Origin: Archegozetes longisetosus
Taxonomy: Eukaryota; Arthropoda; Arachnida; Sarcoptiformes; Trhypochthoniidae
DNA length: 64,000 nucleotides
NCBI GenBank assembly: GCA_018873245.2
Contig: JAEMBT020000001.1
Location: 10,880,220 to 10,944,219, forward strand
Reading direction: 5' to 3'
This document shows positions 20,337 through 32,900 of this stretch, piece by piece. The translations under genes and the position numbers were made by a program. The notes beneath the pieces were generated by a model. The model ran no database searches. It was given only the letters and a program-made list of their open reading frames with translations, and had not been told where the DNA came from. The stretch's first letter is position 1, and each line of letters opens with the position of its first letter.

Positions 20337-21339
20337 ATGCCATTTTACAGTATTATGAGCAAAGATATGTCAAAAGTTTTGTTAAAGGGACTAATATTAT
20401 CTTCATTCATTGTCTTTTCATTATTATGTTGGTTTACGCTTTACTTTCCATTTTACTTTCATGTGAAGAAAGTTGATTTCATTCCTTATCTCACAAACAC
20501 TCGTGACATGTCAAGAAAATGTTTACCTTTGGTCGGGACGGAGTCTAAGCGAATCAACGATACATATGTTCTAAACAGGGATCTCTGTAAGGGAGATAAG
20601 ACTAAACTCTTGATTTTAGTATTTTCTGCACCACAAAATTTTATTTCAAGAGAAGCCATCAGAAATACATGGGGATCAACTAAAATTGATTCGATTTCCA
20701 TTGGATTCCTTTTGGGTAAAATTAATTCGCGTTCACTACAACAGTTAATAATAAAAGAGTTTGAAACGATTTGCGATATAATTCAAGACGATTCCTTTCT
20801 CGATGATTATTATAATCTAACGGCAAAAGCAATCTCTATGTTAAAGTGGACCACATTATACTGCAAAGGAGCGCAAGGTGTCTTTAGAGGAGCAGATGAC
20901 ACCTGGTTAAACCAAGATAAAGCCTTAGAGTTACTCACTTCATATTATGAAAGGGAAGGAATATACAGAGTTATTTTTAGCCGAAACACCCCTGTTCGAG
21001 ACCCAAATAATCAGTGGTTCGTGCCTATGAGTATGTATAACCAGACTTATTATCCCGATTTTATTCAAGGGCATTCGTATCATAATTCGAGGAAAGGATA
21101 GAAATATTTTCAAGCTGATGATAAATGCGAGCAAATTTATAAATTTAGTTCAACTAGAAGATCTAGATATCACTGGATTTATTGCTGAAGCTCTACAAAT
21201 TAAAAGGCTTTACGCTAAAGGCTTTAATGACGGGAAAGTTCTTCCCCTGAATGGAAGTATTTATGAGAACCTCATAACTTCTCATCATATATACGATGGA
21301 GATAAATATTTATTGTGGAAACAAATTAAAAGAAAATAA
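20337..21339 (+). pseudogene. GT31 array copy 4, frameshifted pseudogene
   Basis: Homologous to copies 1-3 along its whole length. It starts at the ATG of 20337 and is open to 21101 through the signal-anchor, REAIRNTWGS, RGADDTWLN (DDD again ADD) and YPDFIQGHS. Near 21078 two bases present in the others (CATTCGTTTCTCAT) are missing, which shifts the frame and ends the protein after 254 residues. The rest of the domain, including the EDLDITGF acidic motif, continues in another frame to 21339. Loss of the C-terminal acceptor/catalytic part should inactivate it. A sequencing error in one base run is the alternative. Its upstream region is interrupted by the mariner. Confidence 0.85.
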
Positions 21340-23810
21340 AATAAGCCTTATAATTGTACCGAATAGTGAGAGGCAAGAAAACAGAAGACTAGAAAAGAAT
21401 TATTAACAAAGACGGTTGTGTGATTTTCAAGAACTGATTGTTTCAATTTTCATTAAAAGTTAACAAAATCGTAAATACATTTTTTATAGCTATACTGTGT
21501 AATATTTTAGCGAAAAATTGAAAAAATCGGTTTATGATTGCTAAGTGGGTTGAGGGTTGAAAGAAAATTGAAGTAGTTTATAATAATTTTGTTTGACATT
21601 AATAAAATGAACACTTTACTGATATCTACTTTAATTTCATTTAACACTTAGTACAGCCTGCAATTCATGCTTGAACATTTGTACGAACTATGTTTTGATG
21701 AAAAGTTTTCAGAAATAGTTTAAAGAAATAATTCTAGGGATGTTTCAATGTTCAAAATATCTGCCTCACATTTGACTAAAATGAACCTATAATACTTGAA
21801 GTAAGTTAAAAATTTTTCTGATTGTTGCCGCTTTGAGAAGTTTTAATTTTGTAGTTTTACTTCTAATGTAAAAGTTGAAAGCGTAATAGAAATAGTATGA
21901 AATAGTAATAGAAGTATCTTTTAAAATTTATTTAAAAATCACTGTTATATCTTGAAATTCATGCTTCAAAGCCCAATAAATTGATGGCAATAAAATTCTT
22001 CAAACTTCCATCTAAGATTAAATATCAATCTTAATTCTTTAAATGAGCAAAAATTTTAAAGAACAAAATCACGAGATTGATAAATCTACATTTATCGTGG
22101 ATTTTAATTAAGACAATGAGAAATAGATCAGTTTTTTGTTAAATTGATACTTGTAATTAATATGCAAAATAAATGCATGTAACTGAAATGGAATTCCAAA
22201 GTAAACTTGAAATAGTGTGATATATCATTTAAATGACATGAGCTTTATTTATTATTTATATAGATATTAAAATATGAATTAAATCTTGAAAAATACAATT
22301 TTTGTATCGATTAATGAACTTAATCGTTAACACTGGCATTGGCTTGGTTAAGGCCAGAACTGGCCCAACTCATGACTATTACTGAAACTCGATGTTTCTT
22401 CAAGTTTTGAAATGTTTAAGAATGACTTGAATCTTGAACGAGTAAATCATACATTATAGTCATCATGGACTTTAGTTGGTTAACCCGTGGATGCATCATT
22501 ACCATTTGTAAGTCTTTTCTATCAGAACACATACAAAGGTATAAATTATCGAACTAAAGTCACTCGTTTCTTATATGCTCAATGCAAATACACTACGAAG
22601 CTAACAGATCGACTTCGTGATCGCTTGGCATATTGGTCTCTATCTTGCGAAGTACTTGAGCAATCAATTTCCATTACGTACTTCTTCGTCTAGCTCTGGA
22701 TTTGCATTAAACCTCCTTTGGTAGGCGTCTCAACCAAAGATTCAGAAATCATGTTTTACTGCAATGCACTCAAGTTAATATCAAATTCCATCACTTTATA
22801 CTTCATTTCACTCTAATCACAAAAATCGATTAAGCCAATTTTTCAACTCAAGGTTTTGTTAATTATTATCTAAATTCATGGTTGAGTACTTTTGTCTGTT
22901 AATTGATTTAATTGAATTCTTTTGTACTGTTTTTCTCTTGATATTTGCGACTAGTACTTCGAACCAGTCGAATCGATTTGAGCGATTTGACAAATTGAGT
23001 TAAACTCTCGAGTCCAAATTGCTAAAAAGTTCTATTCGAGCACAGTTGGGTCTCGATCAGGATGACCAGGTTTAACTGAATCGTTTCCTGGACTTTGAAA
23101 GTGTAAGGGGGACCAATTTAAATACTTTAGAGGAAAAGTTTCAAAAATTAAAGTGTTATATCGGAAATAGTAGTAATTTCCTTAATCAAAACTACAATTA
23201 ATACTTTTGAATGAGAAAATAGGATAAAAATGAAATTATTGAACAAACTTAAATTAATTTTTGAATATTTATCATTAGATTTAGTGTCTTTAAGTAGTTT
23301 CGGGTTTTGAGTTGAGAAAACTTTAAATTCTTTAAATATCATTGAAAAATTGACTTTAGAGCAAGTCTCAGTCTTAATTTAAGTCTTGAATTTGCTCTAA
23401 AAGCTGCCGAAAATTCCAGGGAACGTGTATCTTTTTTAATTATAAACGATTTGTTAGTTTTACTGCTTGATTAGTTTTCAATAACTATTCTAAAGGGAAT
23501 GGACTCATTACAAGAACACTAATGAACTGATTTATTACTTATACCTAATTGCCTATTGTTACCTGTCTAAATACAGCTTCTACCTAATTAATGATTGAAT
23601 AAAGTAAAGTACATAAAGACACAAAATATTTCATTCTCACATTTTCTGGACATCTCAATGTCAAAGAACTATATCGCCCTGGACACAGGACAGAGGTCTC
23701 TATTCCTTGACTGTCCTGTCCATTCCTGGACGCCTAGTCATCCTGGTCTCGATTCGATTCGTGTAGGGCTAGATCTGAAAGATTTTATTTTATATGAAGT
23801 CAGAAAAATG
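21340..23810. other. Long intergenic stretch without a recognised gene
   Basis: After the array's shared 3' flank (to about 21600) this is AT-rich DNA. A perfect 10-bp hairpin (TTTAGAGCAA/TTGCTCTAAA) lies near 23355-23402. Short frames at 22487-22693 and 23595-23876 have no recognisable domain; the first starts at a non-ATG codon. Confidence 0.4.
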
Positions 23811-23930
23811 TTCTGGAATTTTCTAAATTTTCTGAGAGAGCTCTGGAACATTCCAGAAATCCATGGAGTACTCTAGAACATCCTAAAATCTTATGTAATA
23901 TTCTAGAATTTTTCAGAGCATACAGTTTTA
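23811..23930. repeat. Four-unit 30-bp tandem repeat with heat-shock-element motifs
   Basis: CTRGAA recurs at 23813, 23843, 23873 and 23903, exactly 30 bases apart, with similar flanks in each unit. Two units contain perfect three-part heat-shock-factor sites: TTCTGGAATTTTC at 23811-23823 and GAACATTCCAGAA at 23846-23858. The other two hold partial sites. It lies about 430 bp beyond the 3' end of the P450 gene. Confidence 0.6.
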
Positions 23931-24358
23931 AAACACCGAGACTTTAAAATCACTTGATTTTCTTGAATGTATTTCTAAAGTGGTTTTATGAACTAGAGAA
24001 AAATTGTAGAGATTTGATGAATATCCGATTTATTTAAATCTATTAAACGTTTTTGATACGATAAACACAACACAAGTAGGTTGGTTATAGTCCTTATATG
24101 CTAATTTTTGCAAGCGTGTGCTTAATATTGCTTTTACTTTATTGAGAAATTCAAGTTAATAATTATTATTCCATAATTCAAAAATTAAAAGTAAGAACCC
24201 AACACAATATTGATCACATCAGGCATGTATATATTTACTCAGATTAAAATCTTAATGTTTTTATTAATTTTTTATCAAATAATATAATACCAAATCATGA
24301 ATAGATCAGCTTAGTAAAAATTACCTACTCTATTGATTGAAATCAACTTTCTAAGGTG

Positions 24359-26143
24359 TTATTCACGTAAAGTTGCACAAATTTCAAATGGATGTAAAGT
24401 TCTTGTAAAGCCAGAGTGAGTTTCGTAATTGTATACTTGACCTTCAGGTATTGAAAACGTAAATTTTTGTACAAGATTCGTTATTATCAAAAACAATTCC
24501 ATTCTGGCCAAAATTTCGCCAGCGCACAATCTCTTGCCTGGTAAATAAAATAATAATCAGGTCCGTAGATCAAGAATATGTTACATATAATTAACTGACC
24601 AGCACCAAAAGGAATCCAAGCTTCTGGTTTGACGAACTTTTCATTTTCATCTAGAAAGTTGCTGGGATCAAACTGATGTGCATTCCGGAAATATTTAGGG
24701 TCTCTTAGAGCCGAATAAATATTAGCAAAGACGCGAGTACCTGCCGGTATTGTATAACCAGCGATATTTGTTTCAGCTATAAATCAAAGGTATTTGAAAA
24801 TTTTGTAAAAATCACATGTAAAATAGAATATGATTACCAATATTAATATGCAAAGGAGGGAATGGGACAATAGCTGAGTATCTTTGAAGCTCATGAATAA
24901 AAGCATCTATATAAGGTAAATTGACTCTGTCGCTCATTGAAGGTTGCCTTTCATGACCAATAACTTCATCAATTTGTTGTTGACATTTACGCTGTATTTC
25001 AGGATAACTTGCAAGCAAATTAACAGCCCAATAGACAGAGTGTGACGTTGTTTCTGTACCAGCAACATATAACATTATGGCATTTGACACGAGGCGCTCC
25101 CCTAATCGAAAGATTAATCGAGAATGTTTAGATTGATATACACATCAATTTGATACATTTGTAAGTAGTCATTGTTATTTACTTCCGTAGTCTGATTCTT
25201 CAGTCAACCCTTTTTCATCAAATTTGTCTTCTTCCTTCAAATAAGCGTCAATGTAATCGTTTGCAGGTTCATCTTTTTTGTGTTCACTTTTATGTTCATT
25301 GATGTACTTATTCATGAGATCAAAAAGTCGCTTTTGAGCAACGCAAGCATCCTTGAATCGAGTGTAAAACCTGTTAGCAATTCCTCTATAGATAAGAAAC
25401 ACATTAACAAATTTGTGTCAACATTTTGTCAAAAGAATCGAGTAATTAAATTACTTGATTATTGGACCACAAAGTTGAAGTTCAGCGTCAGGAAAAGTGC
25501 GAAAAACTCCACGAATATCATTTTTCAACACCGAAAATTCGTGGTCATCCATTTCGTATCTTTTATTAGCTACAAGTCCACTAATAACATTCAATACAGC
25601 AAGTAAAAAGAAATCATACAAATCACTTGGTTGACCGTTCGTTTGTTCAATGCGTTTGACCATATCTTGTGCAACCTCCTGGATCTTGGCTTCGAGCCAT
25701 TTTCCTGTTCCTAAATCTCTTAGTGACTTTATTGCAAATCTTCTTTGTGTCTTCCATTGTTCACCATGATGAAAAACAAACGAATCAAACTTGAAAAACC
25801 AACTGAAGAAATTAAATTCTTGAGGACGACCAGAAAAGTTATCGTTTTGCTTGACAAATGCTTCTTTTATAGCGTCATATCCATCAAGAACTAAATAAAA
25901 TTTTCCCAAAATATTTACTCCAAACACAGATCCATATTTATTTGCAAGTTTGGAAAATTTCTCATGTGGATCCACAGTGATAAAAGGCCAGTATCCAATA
26001 ATGGGAAGTCCAGTTGGTCCTGGTGGAAGATTCTTTACCTGTCGCTTAATCAACGACCAAACTAATAAAGTAATGATAGCAATCAAAGCATATTCATACA
26101 AATCTAGGTATAAATATGTTGTTGCCCAACTTTTTACGTCCAT
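24359..26143 (-). CDS. Cytochrome P450, CYP2 clan, five exons
   Basis: Exons 26143-25455, 25385-25183, 25101-24838, 24776-24600 and 24537-24359 join in frame through four GT-AG introns of 61-81 bp into 503 residues, the usual microsomal P450 length. An N-terminal membrane anchor (about 15-32) is followed by the hinge PPGPTGLP (40-47), the I-helix AGTETTS (311-317) for oxygen activation, the K-helix ExxR E368-L-Q-R371, a FDPSNFL block, and the haem-binding FGAGKRLCAG with Cys449. Such enzymes are NADPH-dependent monooxygenases in the endoplasmic reticulum. In mites and insects CYP2-clan members serve hormone synthesis or metabolism of plant toxins and acaricides. The substrate cannot be predicted. 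All key residues are present and no frameshift is seen. Confidence 0.93.
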
Positions 26144-26162
26144 TTCGCGTTATAAACAAAGT

Positions 26163-26200
26163 CTGATGTGAAATTGAAGCCAAGCTTCTTGTTTTATATA
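26163..26200 (-). promoter_or_regulatory. Candidate core promoter of the P450 gene
   Basis: On the minus strand ATATATAAAA (26191-26200) lies about 30-35 bases before an initiator-like TCAGACT (about 26163), giving a 5' leader of roughly 20 bases before the ATG at 26143. The spacing fits a TATA-type arthropod promoter. Confidence 0.5.
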
Positions 26201-27436
26201 TTAATGTTCTAGTGGAACTTATGGACTTTGAATTTGTTCAAAATTCTTTCATAATTATGTGACCCATTAAATCACAATAAATAATCTCACTCTTGATGGT
26301 TTGCAAATAAGTTTTTAGTGTGATTAAGGCATATTTGTTTAATTACCTACTGTATGAGTTGAAAAGGAAGCGAGTATGAGATAAAACTTCAATACTTAAA
26401 TATTGTAGCTTCTATGGGCTAAATATATTTGAGAAGTCTAACGACCTGAACCACTAATCGTTCATTGACCATCTTAATGCTTTAAATCCTATCGTTCAAT
26501 CACTTCAAGTCTTATCAATTCATTGTCTACTTCCCTAATTGTTATCGAGTAGTTCATTCAAAAATTAGAGTTAACTTTCATATCACTCACATTGAAAAAG
26601 ATTTACTTTAGATACCAAAATTATTTCGAAACAAACTTCAAAACAATCTAGGGTTCTTAAATTTCATGTAAAATTTTGATGCGATAAGCAAATAAAATGA
26701 AATTAACACAAGTGATGGAGGATATGCTTGCAATTAAAACTACAATGATTCAAATCTTTATTTCTTATACTTTCTATTAGATTGAACTTTTAATTTGATG
26801 AGACAAACCTTAGTCATACATACAAATCAAATATTGAGTATTGAAGCTTATCAAAGATAAATTAAGTAAAAAATGTTAATAATCCAATGAAATTAAACTC
26901 ACTTTTCATGTAATTGCGATCATTATAATCTTGTTGAACCAGAAATGAACATTACATTTAAAAATATAAAATTTATATAAATACTATATCATTTTTATTC
27001 TCTTACAATTATTTATGCGTATATATAAGTTTAAGCTTATAAAGAAATTCATTTTGTTTCTTTAAATGTTAATTCACCTGCAGAGCTATCGAACACTTAT
27101 ATACAATCTTATATATTTGAAATTGCATCATTGGTTGATATTATACTCAAGAATGAAAGGATCACAACAAATTTTTCTTATGCTTCATTTTCTTTTACAG
27201 AACGATCAAGTGTTGAAACTGAAAATGATTAATAAACTTTAGGCATAAAAATCTTTAGGCAGATTTCAAATCTTATAAATAATAGTAGTTTCTGAAAAAG
27301 CTCTCTTAATATTCGGTAGTCATTTGCTATCATTGAAATACATTTAAACTTTCATTGATCCTTTTCAACTGACGCGATGTCTTCAAAATAAGGACTAGGC
27401 ATTACTTTGAATTCTACATATTTGTAGAAGCAACGC
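26201..27436. other. Intergenic stretch, nothing recognised
   Basis: AT-rich DNA upstream of the P450 gene with no frame or repeat that I can support. Confidence 0.4.
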
Positions 27437-28112
27437 ATTCAAAGTGTTGCTACTTTAAGTCTACCAAAAAGACTGACTTTAAAAATCGCAAGAGTCCTTC
27501 CTTTGTTCTAGTTTTGATTACATCCTAATAGTTATTAAAATTTTTATTTATTACTCTTAATCTAGTCTCGGTCTCGTATTATTTTTCAAAATTTTGTACT
27601 TCAAACCGTCTCGTCTGGTGAGAACTCTTATCTTGATATTATAGCTATTGACCCTTTATCTTGAGATTAGGGCATATGAATCGCCTTAAAATATTTCACT
27701 TACAAACCTAACCTAACCTAATCTGTTTCATTTTCACTCATTAAACATGATTCTTATATCATTCAAATTGTGACTTTGATATTTAATAAATTTATTATTT
27801 GTAGTGAAAAAAAATTCATTTATTAAATTATTGCATGCTTGTCTCTTCTCCTCTTATAAATTTTATGAATGAATGACTGATCTTATTTCGTCTCATAAGA
27901 ATTTCTTATGATTCTACAAGATTTTCCACTAGATGAGATCTCATTTTCATGACTACATCATAAATTAAAATTAAACTCTGACTCAGAAAAGTTCAATAAG
28001 GCTGACCCATAATGTCAGCTCTAAGGTTTGGGGCTTTGAGCTGATCATAACTTAAGGCTGACTTTCGGCCCAAAAGACGAAGGGTGGCAACTCTGGTTAC
28101 TGTATTGATTAT
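27437..28112 (-). mobile_element. Dispersed DNA-element family B, copy 1
   Basis: Reverse-complemented, it aligns with 57886-58373 over most of its length; shared are AGAGTTGCCACCCTTCG, CTGACATTATGGGTCAGCCT, TCACTACAAATAATAAA and GGCTCTTGC/GGACTCTTGC. The ends are short imperfect inverted repeats (AGTGTTGCTAC and AGAGTTGCCAC), which recalls hAT-type termini, but no 8-bp target duplication was found. About 130 bases near 27830-27960 are extra in this copy. Confidence 0.65.
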
Positions 28113-28361
28113 AACGCTTATGCAATAAAATCAATGCAAAAAAGTAATTTTTGAAAGTAAAGTTTTATCGAACTGTTTACGTTCGACTATCCATTCAAAT
28201 TTTATTATATGTTAAGCTCCGATATCACTTTATGATTGCTCTTCAGCCATATAAGAATTTGAGTAAGGAATCAAATTTTGATATCCTGGAGAAATCTATA
28301 ATAGTTATTCAATTCAATTATTCTGTAAATTTATTCTGTAATTGAAAAAATACTAAATATA

Positions 28362-28739
28362 CCTTACGACAAAAAAATCCGGAAAAAGTAAGCGTAAAGT
28401 TTTAATGAAAATTACAGTATCTTTATCTAAAATTTATCGCAAGAATGCATTTGATTCTAATTATTACAACTAAAAAGAAGTGACAATCTAATTCGGTCTC
28501 CCTCTGCAGCTATACACTTTTCAATGCGTTCTTTCATACTTTTGTTAAATGACTCCTATACCTCTAATTTTATATTGTCCTATATTTGGTTTATTTTCGC
28601 GACCCACAGTTAAAATCTTTTTGGTTCTTCTTTCTCAACAATGCCCTTTACTATTCTCCATAGGTGTTGAATCGGGTTTTGGTCAGAAAAATTAATTTTA
28701 AAATATGCCATGGATTTCCGGATTTATTTTGTCGTAAGG
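28362..28739 (-). mobile_element. Internally deleted Tc1-like transposon
   Basis: The terminal inverted repeats are about 24 bp: CCTTACGACAAAAAAATCC at 28362 and its mirror ending GTCGTAAGG at 28739. The minus strand encodes C-terminal Tc1 transposase remnants: NPIQHLWRIVKGIVEKEEP, the usual NPIE-LW block with Glu changed to Gln, and downstream FNKSMKERIEKCIAAEGDRI. At 378 bp it keeps only the C-terminal quarter. Flanking TA is present on the left only. Confidence 0.8.
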
Positions 28740-29285
28740 ATTATAAGTATAGAACTCACAAATACACTTATAAATAGTCTAGTCTAGTCAAAGTGTTTCA
28801 TCAAGTATTTAGATCTTTAATACTGATAATTTAGGCGTATACTTAATAAATTAGAAATCTTCGTTATCAATCAGAAGTTATTAGTTGTTATAGGATTCTT
28901 CCTTTCAGGCCATAATATACCTGATACTAAGGAACTTAGGAAAGTTTTAAGTTTGTGAATCAAGAACTATACAAACTAGGAACTTAATCAAGGTTTTGTT
29001 CAACTCAGCTCATCGAGCTAACAAGATTGAGTATACACAAACTGGGCTGCTTATCTTTTAACTTTGAATAACCGAAGTCTTAAAGAGACCCTTCGCTCAA
29101 TATTGTTTGTTGATTCCTCTCGACTCATGAGGGTTAGACTTCCTTAGTCAATTTTTGACTGCCGTAGGTCAATCTGAGTCATCTTTTAATCCTATTACAT
29201 GATGTGATAATTTAACAGCACCGTATCTGTGTTCTAGAATTTCTACGGCACGTTTAATAGTATCTAATTGAATGTTTGATATTAG

Positions 29286-29501
29286 TAGGGATGCCAACAT
29301 TTCAGCTTTACACTGGAGTCTCCAGCATTTAGACAGTGTCCCCGGCCTTCAGCATAGATGCAAAGCTGGAGGTCAAAACTTGATCCTTTGGTCTCCCCTT
29401 TAATTATGAGCTTATTGAAAATACTTCTCAAAAATTATCTGATGGTCCCTCCTTTTAAATTTTTTCTCCGGTTTTTACTCGATGGGGTATTAGCATCCCT
29501 A
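29286..29501. mobile_element. Short MITE-like element
   Basis: TAGGGATGCCAACA at the left and the mirror of TAGGGATGCTAATA at the right end form 14-bp inverted termini. The 216-bp body is GC-richer than its surroundings and holds an internal CTCCAGC/GCTGGAG inverted pair. Termini of this type occur in hAT MITEs, but no target duplication is visible. Confidence 0.45.
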
Positions 29502-29958
29502 GTTCAATTGGAAGTTAATAGTCTAGAAACTTAAACGTTTATCATATAAATTACTCTTTGATTCCATTCTGCTCAGTTTGAAACGCTGAGTTTATCAATG
29601 CACTACATGGTCATCTTGGAACCTTTCATGCTGCCAAACCAATAAGCTTATAGGTAACTGAAACTTATTTCACTTTAACTATAGTAAGAGGAGGGAATTA
29701 CAAATCAAATTTAGTGAGATACTGATGCGCGTTACAGGAAGGTTGACACAACAGTGGTCTTTGTAAGTTGCTATCAAAAGTTATTAATTTATTGAATGTA
29801 ATTGTAATTATGAGCCAAATGTAATAATATAAAAATGATTTAAAATCACAAATCCATAATTGAGTTATCTTTTGATAAAAATACCAAATGATTTATTATT
29901 ATAAGTGGATTCAGAACCTTTTAAGATAAGATAAAGTCTGTTTCAAAAGTAATGTTAC

Positions 29959-32900
29959 TTATAAGTCAAGCGAACGACTAGACAGTAAAGTTTTGATAGA
30001 ATCATAGTCTCTTGTCAGCCATTCAAAATTCAAGCGCACATTCTCTACCGATTGCTGAACTGTCCTCTCAGCTCCAGGAAAAGGATTCTCAGAAAAGAAT
30101 GTCTCAATTTCTTTAGCTTTCTCTTCAGAAGCGAAATTTTCAGTAACGTTCTGTCATTTGAATTTATAATGAAATTTAGATATTGCATTCAATAGTTATT
30201 TACTTCAAGTCAAACCTTAACCAGCTTAGACAATATGAATCCGGCTTCATATCTGTTCCTCAATTCTTCTTTGTTCTGTTTGAAGAACTCCCACGCTTTG
30301 TCTCTACCATTCTTTGTCACAGCGACAGAAACAATCACATGAACAGAATCCTGATTTTTGACTTCTTTCTGAGAAATTCATCAGAAAATAAAAGATATTT
30401 TATGGACTACAATTAGTAAAATTTAAAAAATAGGAAGAATAAAAGTGTACTAACAGATATGGAAAATTCTAGCACTTTTTCAATCATATGATCATCTGAA
30501 ACACGACCCAAAGCTCCAGAGATTCGTAACTTTTCTTCATTCAAATCGGTCTCCCTATATAACTTTTGGATTGAGAAAATTTTTAAATGAATAGACTCTA
30601 AACGTTGATTAAATTTTACTTTAAGTAAGTTCTCAAAAGTTTCCTCATCGCAATCGACAACAACTGCATTATAAACAGCTTCTCTCAAATCTGCTCTAAT
30701 AGTATGTTTACCGCTAATATATGACCAAAATATCTTCTTCGCCTCTGCGATCACAGCCTTATCTCCAGAACTGGCCAAACGATTGATAACCAAGCTTCTG
30801 AGCAAGGTATCCAAATGAGTCTCATCTTTAATTGGTTCCCAACCTAGTCGTTTGTAACTGTTGGCTAAAAGTTTACGACTGTAGGCATGAAATAAGGGCA
30901 AAATTTCTGTGTGTGATAATAATCTATCCAGCCTCTCAAGACATAAATCTATGGAATTCCAAACTGTGTAATCGTCTTCATCATGAAATGCATCTAACAG
31001 TTTTAATAAATCTATAGTCGAAGCCCTCCCAGCCTTAACCAATGCGGACAAATCATTATGAAGTCCGAAACGATCTAAAGATGGAAGTGATTTATCCAAA
31101 ACTGAATTTATTAATAGATTTAACATTTCTGGTGAATACTGAACGCGATAAATGCCAACAGTGCCTGTATTCAATTTAATCCATTCATTATTTGCTACGT
31201 TCGGAATCTCGAACTCCATTTTTTTACTATCCATTAATGCTTCAAATGATATCTTTTTGGGTGCGGACCCAATACTAATAGATATAGGAATGATCCAAAG
31301 AACATCCGATTCTGATTCTGAAACTTTTCCATTAGCTGAGAATTTTTCTTGAGTTAGCGTTAAAATGCAGCTTGTACCGCTTTTACGAGATGTTACCTTT
31401 ATATTAAACTTCCATTAATCCTAGCTTTTATTGTATATTTTGTTTTAAATGTAATATTTATTGAGAAAATCATGAAAAATGCTTGACTAATACTCACAGA
31501 TATAACAGGAAAGCCTTTTTGTTTTGTCCATGTACTCATTACAGCTTTCACAGGTTTACTGCTCACCTCCTCGAGAGCAACCCATAGATCTTCGGTGACT
31601 GTATTTTTATAACTGTGCTTAGTTAGATATAAATTCAGACCTTTTCGAAAAAACTGCAACAAAGAGATAATTTGATTTTGAAAATTCTGTAATTTCTTTG
31701 CTTGAAAAAAATTACTTCATCTCCGATAAACAGGTGAAGCATTCTTATGACACTCGCGCCCTTATCATAAGATATATCATCGAAGATTTCATCTATTTCT
31801 GAGGGATGACTAACTGGTACTTCAATCGGATGTGAATTATTGAGAGCATCCAATTCCAAGGCTTCTAAATAAGCACTAGAAACAAATTGAGACCAAATAG
31901 AATATTCTCCAAACAGTTTATCAACACATAAGTATTCTATGAATGACGCAAAACCCTCATTGAGCCAGAGATCTAAAATATGAAATAAAACTTAATTTGA
32001 GAATTCAATCAGCATATCAAATGTGAAAGATTAATGAAAGTCAAAGTTGCGAGTTATTAGTATGAGCTTGTAGTCAAATCAAATTGATCCAACTACGATG
32101 ATTTAGTGTAACTTCTTCAATTATAAAGTTAAAAATTCAAATTTCTCCAAATTTCACTACGTTTCATTGAGTTTCTTGAAATCAAATTTCATTTAGTCAT
32201 ATAGTGAACTTTCTGAAAAACTTTGGAGCCCAGATTGAGTTCCATGTAACTCTTTAGATTCTAAATTCTATAAGCCAATTGATTGAGTTTGTTCTAGTTC
32301 CTACTTATCATTAGTAAATTATGTTTTTCAAGGGAAATCTATATTTAGTATTATATGAAATGAAAAGGATTTAAAAATCTATGCTATAAGACTTAAATTA
32401 GCTTTCCTTATAGTAAGCAAACTTACGCGTCCACCAGTCCATAGTAACTAGATTTCCGAACCATTGATGTGCTAATTCATGGGCGACTGTCAAAGCGACA
32501 TTCTGTTTACAAATTGCAGAAGAGTTTTGTGGGTCGACTAACAAAAAAATTTCTCTATAAGCAATTAAACCCCAGTTTTCCATTGCTCCAAAATAAAAGT
32601 TAGAGATAGCTATCAAATCAATTTTTGGTAACGGATATGCAATACTAAAGTACTCCTTGTAATAAGCCAATGCTTTATCAGCCACTTGCAGTGCAAACAA
32701 TCCCTGCTCTTTCTTCCCGACCGCAGTATAGACTCTAATGATCGTGCCATCACTTGCTTTCTGTTCCACATAATCAAACTCTCCGACAACGAATGCTAAC
32801 AAATAAGTGGACATTATAGGAGTTTTTGCGAATCTCACTTCTTTCAGGTCTTTATTAACAGTAGTTTCAGATATTATGTTCATGTTCGAAAGCGCGATCC

